From assembly GCF_018617385.1 (NCBI RefSeq), contig NZ_JACSKA010000001.1, positions 992,001 through 1,056,000 of the forward strand: a DNA stretch of 64,000 nucleotides. The letters are read 5' to 3'. Below the pieces are notes generated by a model. That model saw only the letters and a list, made by a program, of their open reading frames with translations, did not search any database and was not told the DNA's origin. Numbering within the stretch: the stretch's first letter is position 1; the number at the start of each line of letters is the position of its first letter. Source of the DNA: Exiguobacterium sp018617385. Lineage in GTDB: Bacteria > Bacillota > Bacilli > Exiguobacteriales > Exiguobacteriaceae. This document shows, in pieces, positions 60,011-64,000 of the stretch. A program made the position numbers and the translations under genes.

Positions 60011-60027
60011 TATAAAGCGCTTACAAT
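60011..60027. promoter_or_regulatory. CcpA (cre) site upstream of ptb
   Basis: TATAAAGCGCTTACAAT agrees with 13 of 15 defined cre positions. It lies between the TGCATG repeats and the -24 element, suited to blocking activator contact when glucose is present. Confidence 0.6.
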
Positions 60028-60029
60028 TT

Positions 60030-60045
60030 AGGAAACAAACTTGCT
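60030..60045 (+). promoter_or_regulatory. Sigma-54 (-24/-12) promoter of ptb-bcd-buk-lpdV
   Basis: AGGAAACAAACTTGCT has the invariant GG-N10-GC spacing (GG 60031-60032, GC 60043-60044) and TTGCT at -12. The -24 half departs from TGGCAC. Confidence 0.62.
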
Positions 60046-60079
60046 TATGATATAGTGTAGAGAGCAAGGGGGGACAATG

Positions 60080-60976
60080 ATGAATTTTGAACGGATGCTG
60101 ACGAACGCAAAGCAGTTAGAAGGCTGTACAGTGTCCATTGCCGGGGCGGCGGACGAAGAAGTCATTCGCGCCGTAAAACTCGCTACGGATCATGGACTGT
60201 CACGCTTCATTTTGTTCGGGGAAGCTCGGGAAATCCGAAAGTTATGTGAACAGCATGGAATCGACGAGTCAGCCGTCGATATTTTACATGCGAAAGGTGA
60301 CGTTGAGATTGCGCGACGTGCCGCATTAGCTGTGAAAAATAAAGAGGCGGACGTCCTGATGAAGGGAATGGTCTCGACATCGACATTTATGAAAGCCGTC
60401 CTCAATCGAGAAGCTGGACTCCGTACGAAACGGACGCTTAGCCACATCGCACTATTCCAAATTCCGAATCGTGAAAAGTTGATTGGAGTGACGGATGCGG
60501 CAATTCATATCGCACCGACACTCGAAGAGAAGGTCGAAATCATTCACAATGCGGTAGAAGCGATGCATGACATCGGTTACGAATCGCCAAAAGTCGCAGC
60601 CATTGGAGCAGTCGAAGTTGTCAATCCACAAATGAATGCGACTCTCGACGCGGCACTACTTAGCCAAATGAACCGACGTGGACAAATCAAGGGCTGTGTC
60701 GTAGATGGACCGCTCGCGCTCGACAACGCTGTCGACATGGTCGCAGCAAAGCAAAAAGGAATCAACAGTGAAGTTGCCGGACAAGCCGACTTATTAGTCG
60801 TACCTTACATAGAGGTCGGCAACGTCCTTTATAAATCAATCATGTATTTCGCAGAGGCGAGCGTAGCGGCGATTGTCGTCGGCGCATCTGCCCCTGTCGT
60901 ATTGACAAGTCGTGCCGATACTGCAGAAGCGAAACTATATTCACTCGCATTCGCTTTGTTACATGCCAAACATTAA
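60080..60976 (+). CDS. ptb: Phosphate butyryltransferase
   Basis: 298-aa enzyme exchanging CoA for phosphate on butyryl- and branched-chain acyl-CoA. Phosphotransacetylase-family fold with DVLMKGMVSTSTFMKAVL, SHIALFQIP and VDGPLALDNAVD segments. ATG at 60080 is preferred to ATG at 60077 for spacing from AAGGGGGG. First gene of the operon that turns branched amino acids into acyl-CoA primers or, via buk, into ATP. Confidence 0.93.
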   Translation: MNFERMLTNAKQLEGCTVSIAGAADEEVIRAVKLATDHGLSRFILFGEAREIRKLCEQHGIDESAVDILHAKGDVEIARRAALAVKNKEADVLMKGMVSTSTFMKAVLNREAGLRTKRTLSHIALFQIPNREKLIGVTDAAIHIAPTLEEKVEIIHNAVEAMHDIGYESPKVAAIGAVEVVNPQMNATLDAALLSQMNRRGQIKGCVVDGPLALDNAVDMVAAKQKGINSEVAGQADLLVVPYIEVGNVLYKSIMYFAEASVAAIVVGASAPVVLTSRADTAEAKLYSLAFALLHAKH

Positions 60977-61001
60977 TCGTACTTAACAGGAGGAATTAAT
61001 C

Positions 61002-62123
61002 ATGATGGAAACAAACACAGAGCCACGCTTCCGTATTTTTGATGTCTTACAATCTGAGGACTACGAGCAAATCGTATTTTGCCAAGACCAAGCGTCTGGA
61101 CTAAAGGCGATCATCGCCATCCACGACACGACGCTCGGACCAGCTCTCGGCGGACTCCGTATGTGGAACTATGAATCTGAACAAGAGGCACTCACCGATG
61201 TGTTGCGTCTTGCAAAAGGGATGACATACAAGAATGCGGCAGCGGGTCTCAACCTCGGGGGTGGGAAAGCCGTCATCATCGGAAACGCGAAGACAGATAA
61301 ATCAGAGGCGCTCTTCCGTGCATTCGGACGATACGTTCAATCGCTCAGTGGCCGTTACATCACGGCTGAGGATGTGAATACGACAGTTGCCGACATGGAC
61401 TTCATTCATATGGAAACGGATTACGTCACGGGCGTCAGTCCTGCATTCGGTTCAAGTGGTAACCCTTCACCGGTCACGGCATATGGTGTGTATCGTGGAA
61501 TGAAGGCTGCTGCGAAATGGAAATTTGGGACAGACTCGCTCGCAGGGAAGACCGTTGCTGTACAAGGTGTTGGTAACGTGGCCTACAACTTATGTCGCCA
61601 CCTCCACGAAGAGGGTGCTCATTTGATTGTGACTGACATTAACGAGGAAGCACTCAAACGTGCCGAAGCAGACTTTGGTGCGACGGTCGTCAAACCGGAT
61701 GAGATTTACGCGGTCGAATGTGACATTTTCGCTCCATGTGCTCTCGGTGCCGTCATCAACGATAAAACAATTCCACAATTGAAAGCACAAATCGTCGCAG
61801 GTGCTGCCAACAACCAATTGGCAGAAGATCGTCACGGAGACGTGCTCGACGAAAATGGAATTCTATACGCACCAGACTTCGTCATTAATGCAGGTGGTGT
61901 CATCAACGTCGCAGACGAACTTGAAGGCTACAACCGTGAACGGGCAATGAAGAAAGTCGAACTCATCTATGACAACATGATGCGCGTCTTTGAAATCGCA
62001 GAACGTGATGGCGTACCAACGCACGTTGCGGCCGATAAGATGGCGGAAGAGCGGATTCACATGATGTCGCGTTCACGCAGTCAGTTCCTTAAAGTTGAAA
62101 AAAGCATCCTAGGGAGACGCTAA
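61002..62123 (+). CDS. bcd: Branched-chain amino acid (leucine/valine/isoleucine) dehydrogenase
   Basis: 373-aa NAD-dependent oxidative deaminase. Catalytic Lys in LNLGGGKAVIIG (near residue 90) after MTYKNAAAG; nucleotide site VQGVGNVAYNL; DVNTTVADMDFIH is the substrate-side segment. GGAGG lies 8 nt before the ATG at 61002. It feeds 2-keto acids to the bkd complex. Phenylalanine dehydrogenase is a close relative, but operon context supports bcd. Confidence 0.94.
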   Translation: MMETNTEPRFRIFDVLQSEDYEQIVFCQDQASGLKAIIAIHDTTLGPALGGLRMWNYESEQEALTDVLRLAKGMTYKNAAAGLNLGGGKAVIIGNAKTDKSEALFRAFGRYVQSLSGRYITAEDVNTTVADMDFIHMETDYVTGVSPAFGSSGNPSPVTAYGVYRGMKAAAKWKFGTDSLAGKTVAVQGVGNVAYNLCRHLHEEGAHLIVTDINEEALKRAEADFGATVVKPDEIYAVECDIFAPCALGAVINDKTIPQLKAQIVAGAANNQLAEDRHGDVLDENGILYAPDFVINAGGVINVADELEGYNRERAMKKVELIYDNMMRVFEIAERDGVPTHVAADKMAEERIHMMSRSRSQFLKVEKSILGRR

Positions 62124-62124
62124 G

Positions 62125-63216
62125 ATGACAAAACGGCTAATTCTTGCAATCAACCCAGGGTCGACCTCGACGAAAGTTGGATTGTTTGATGGGAAGGAGG
62201 AAGTGATGACACGCACGGTCCGACATGCGATCGATGTGACCGGTCTCACACTTCCAGAGCAGTTGCCTCATCGTGAGCAAGAAGTACGCGCCTTGTTAGA
62301 AGAGACGGGCATCGCGGTCAATGATTTGACCGCGATCGTCGGTCGTGGTGGCTTGCTTGCACCGATGACGTCAGGAACGTATACAGTCAACGATCTCATG
62401 CGTGAAGATTTGACGAGCGGACGTTTCGGGATGCATGCATCGAATCTCGGTGGTCTGATCGCTTCGAAAATCGGTGGGGCTGAAGGGATTCCTAGTTTCA
62501 TAGTGGATCCGGTCGTCGTCGATGAGATGGACGAGTTGGCCCGTAAGACCGGCATGCCAGAAATCAATCGTCGGAGCATTTTCCATGCCCTCAATCAAAA
62601 GGCTGTCGCGAAACGATTCGCGGCTGAAAATGGAAGCGATTACAATGAGCTGAATCTTATCGTTGCGCATCTTGGTGGGGGAATCACAGTCGGTGCCCAT
62701 GCGACAGGTCGAGTCATCGACGTGAATAATGGTCTCGACGGAGATGGACCGCTCGCGCCGGAGCGGGCAGGCTCGATTCCTGTTGGACAGGTAGTAGAAC
62801 TATGTTATAGTACCAGGTATAAAGAATCGGAAATGAAAAAGAAAATTGTCGGTCAGGGCGGCCTATTTGCTCATCTCGGTACGTTCGATGCCATTGAGAT
62901 CGAGCAGCGGGTCGAATCAGGTGATGATGAGGCGAGACTGTTGTATGAGACGATGGCTTATCGTGTCGCTCAAGAGATTTCAAAACACGGCGCGACATTA
63001 TGCGGTCGTGTGGATGCCATCTTACTGACGGGCGGGATCGCATATTCCGAGTGGCTGACTGAAAAAATCAAGGAGCGTGTCACTTATCTCGCGCCGGTAC
63101 ACGTATATCCGGGTGAAGATGAGCTTAAAGCGTTGGCTGAAGGTGCACTTCGCGTCATCGAGAAGGAAGAGACCGCACGAGTTTATGAGGGGGATACACA
63201 TGGCACGAGAATTTGA
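62125..63216 (+). CDS. buk: Butyrate kinase (branched-chain fatty acid kinase)
   Basis: 363-aa acetokinase-family enzyme making ATP from acyl phosphate. N-terminal INPGSTSTKVG, GRGGLL, HLGGGITVGAH and the C-terminal LTGGIAYS nucleotide site are all present. Starts one nt after the bcd stop and overlaps lpdV by 17 nt. Its coding sequence around 62808-62823 contains a copy of the FapR-like core found upstream of accB. Confidence 0.94.
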   Translation: MTKRLILAINPGSTSTKVGLFDGKEEVMTRTVRHAIDVTGLTLPEQLPHREQEVRALLEETGIAVNDLTAIVGRGGLLAPMTSGTYTVNDLMREDLTSGRFGMHASNLGGLIASKIGGAEGIPSFIVDPVVVDEMDELARKTGMPEINRRSIFHALNQKAVAKRFAAENGSDYNELNLIVAHLGGGITVGAHATGRVIDVNNGLDGDGPLAPERAGSIPVGQVVELCYSTRYKESEMKKKIVGQGGLFAHLGTFDAIEIEQRVESGDDEARLLYETMAYRVAQEISKHGATLCGRVDAILLTGGIAYSEWLTEKIKERVTYLAPVHVYPGEDELKALAEGALRVIEKEETARVYEGDTHGTRI

Positions 63217-64000
63217 TGTTGTCGTCATCGGTGGAGGACCAGGAGGATATGTGGCTGCAATCAAGGCGGCCCAGGCAGGAAAATCTGTCGCAATCGTTGA
63301 GGCGAGAAAGTTAGGCGGCACCTGCTTACATAGAGGATGCATCCCAACGAAGGCACTTTTAAAAGCTGCCCATGTCTATCAAACGGCGAAGCAAAGTGCG
63401 ACGTATGGCGTGGAAACGGGAGATGTGACGTTCAATATGGAACGGGCTCAAACGTATAAACGTGATCTTGTGGCTGGTCTTGAAAAAGGAATCGAGCATT
63501 TGATGAAACAAGGGAAAATTGAAGTCTTTCGCGGAAAGGCCTCGATCCTTGGACCAAGCATCTTCTCACCTCAACCAGGGACTGTATCCGTTGAAGATGA
63601 AAGCGGTGAATCAGAACTGATCTTGCCGAATCAATTGATTATCGCGACAGGGTCGATTCCTCGTGAACTTCCTGGATTGCCGTTCGATCACATGCGGATT
63701 TTGAATTCGGACGACCTCCTCAATTTTGAAACGCTTCCTGAATCGATTGCGATTGTCGGTGGCGGGGTCATCGGAGTTGAATGGGCGTCCATGCTCGTCG
63801 ATTTAGATGTGAACGTGACATTGATCGAAGTAGGCGATCGATTACTCCCACTCGAGGACAAAGCAGTATCCCGTGAAGTGGAGCGTCTATTGAAGAAGCG
63901 TGGCGTCCGTGTGAAGAAGAGCGTGACGGTCGACGCTGAACGAACATTGATTCACGAAAATGCAGTGGAGCTTGCTGTCGGGGAAGAGATGTTACAAGTA
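63200..64000 (+). CDS. lpdV: Dihydrolipoyl dehydrogenase of the bkd complex (3' end cut by window)
   Basis: E3 component of the branched-chain keto acid dehydrogenase. The first 267 codons show the FAD site GGGPGGYVAA, the redox disulphide GTCLHRGCIPTK, the ATGS FAD motif and the NAD site VGGGVIGVEWAS; the interface domain lies beyond the right edge. GAGGGGG precedes the ATG at 63200. The remaining bkdAA-AB-B genes are expected just outside the window. Confidence 0.92.
   Translation, partial: MAREFDVVVIGGGPGGYVAAIKAAQAGKSVAIVEARKLGGTCLHRGCIPTKALLKAAHVYQTAKQSATYGVETGDVTFNMERAQTYKRDLVAGLEKGIEHLMKQGKIEVFRGKASILGPSIFSPQPGTVSVEDESGESELILPNQLIIATGSIPRELPGLPFDHMRILNSDDLLNFETLPESIAIVGGGVIGVEWASMLVDLDVNVTLIEVGDRLLPLEDKAVSREVERLLKKRGVRVKKSVTVDAERTLIHENAVELAVGEEMLQV

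Noticed and set aside
1..64000. CRISPR arrays, insertion sequences, prophage or integrative element
   Set aside because: No spaced repeat array, transposase, integrase or attachment repeats were seen; synteny with other Bacillales is continuous.

Overview
The window reads as a chromosomal segment of a low-to-moderate GC Firmicute of the order Bacillales. Gene order follows the Bacillus subtilis yqf-yqg-yqh-yqi region closely: ispG, sodA, pbpA, pst operon, yqgN, rhomboid, yqgQ, glcK, ltaS-like, yqgX, yqgY, mgsR, comG, gcv, yqhL, mntR, yqhQ, aroQ, pepQ, efp, accBC, nusB, folD, xseAB, ispA, dxs, tlyA, argR, recN, spo0A, bkd. The sporulation genes that sit in this region in B. subtilis (spoIIIA operon between efp and accB, spoIVB between recN and spo0A) are absent, although spo0A is kept. 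That pattern fits a non-sporulating Bacillales such as Exiguobacterium. The genus is an inference; no rRNA is present to confirm it.

Layout. 1-3173: end of a zinc ABC importer (znuC, znuB), its Fur-family regulator (zur) and an NAD(P)HX repair enzyme. 3205-9192: nucleotidase, ispG, a chemotaxis-type receptor, a small membrane protein and a Na/phosphate cotransporter. 9299-9453: two CAU-anticodon tRNAs. 9567-13953: cytoplasmic alpha-amylase, sodA and a class B PBP. 13986-18537: the pstSCAB-phoU phosphate operon behind a four-repeat Pho box. 18653-21619: a DUF4912 protein and a GH57/half-glycosyltransferase fusion. 21719-31953: a cysteine-depleted L33 gene, folate, lactate (with Rex-like sites), protease, glucokinase and LTA synthase genes, several small membrane proteins and mgsR. 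32012-35439: comGA-GG competence pseudopilus operon, followed by aroK. 36404-40318: glycine cleavage genes. 40360-45662: rhodanese, mntR, hpt, yqhP, yqhQ, aroQ, pepQ, efp. 45709-47580: accBC with a FapR-like operator. 47693-57278: nusB through spo0A. 57360-57931: a promoter-to-terminator transcription unit with no convincing protein, rich in helices, here called a large structured noncoding RNA. 57938-64000: a DUF2627 protein, the sigma-54 activator bkdR, and ptb-bcd-buk-lpdV (cut by the right edge).

How it fits together. Phosphate uptake, zinc homeostasis, branched-chain fatty-acid primer supply (bkd) and malonyl-CoA supply (accBC) are each next to recognisable regulatory DNA. The least explained element is the roughly 530-nt RNA gene downstream of spo0A. 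It has a strong sigma-A promoter overlapped by a CcpA (cre) site, and a second cre site lies upstream of ptb, so the RNA and the bkd operon may share carbon-catabolite control. No CRISPR array, insertion sequence, prophage or classical riboswitch was seen.
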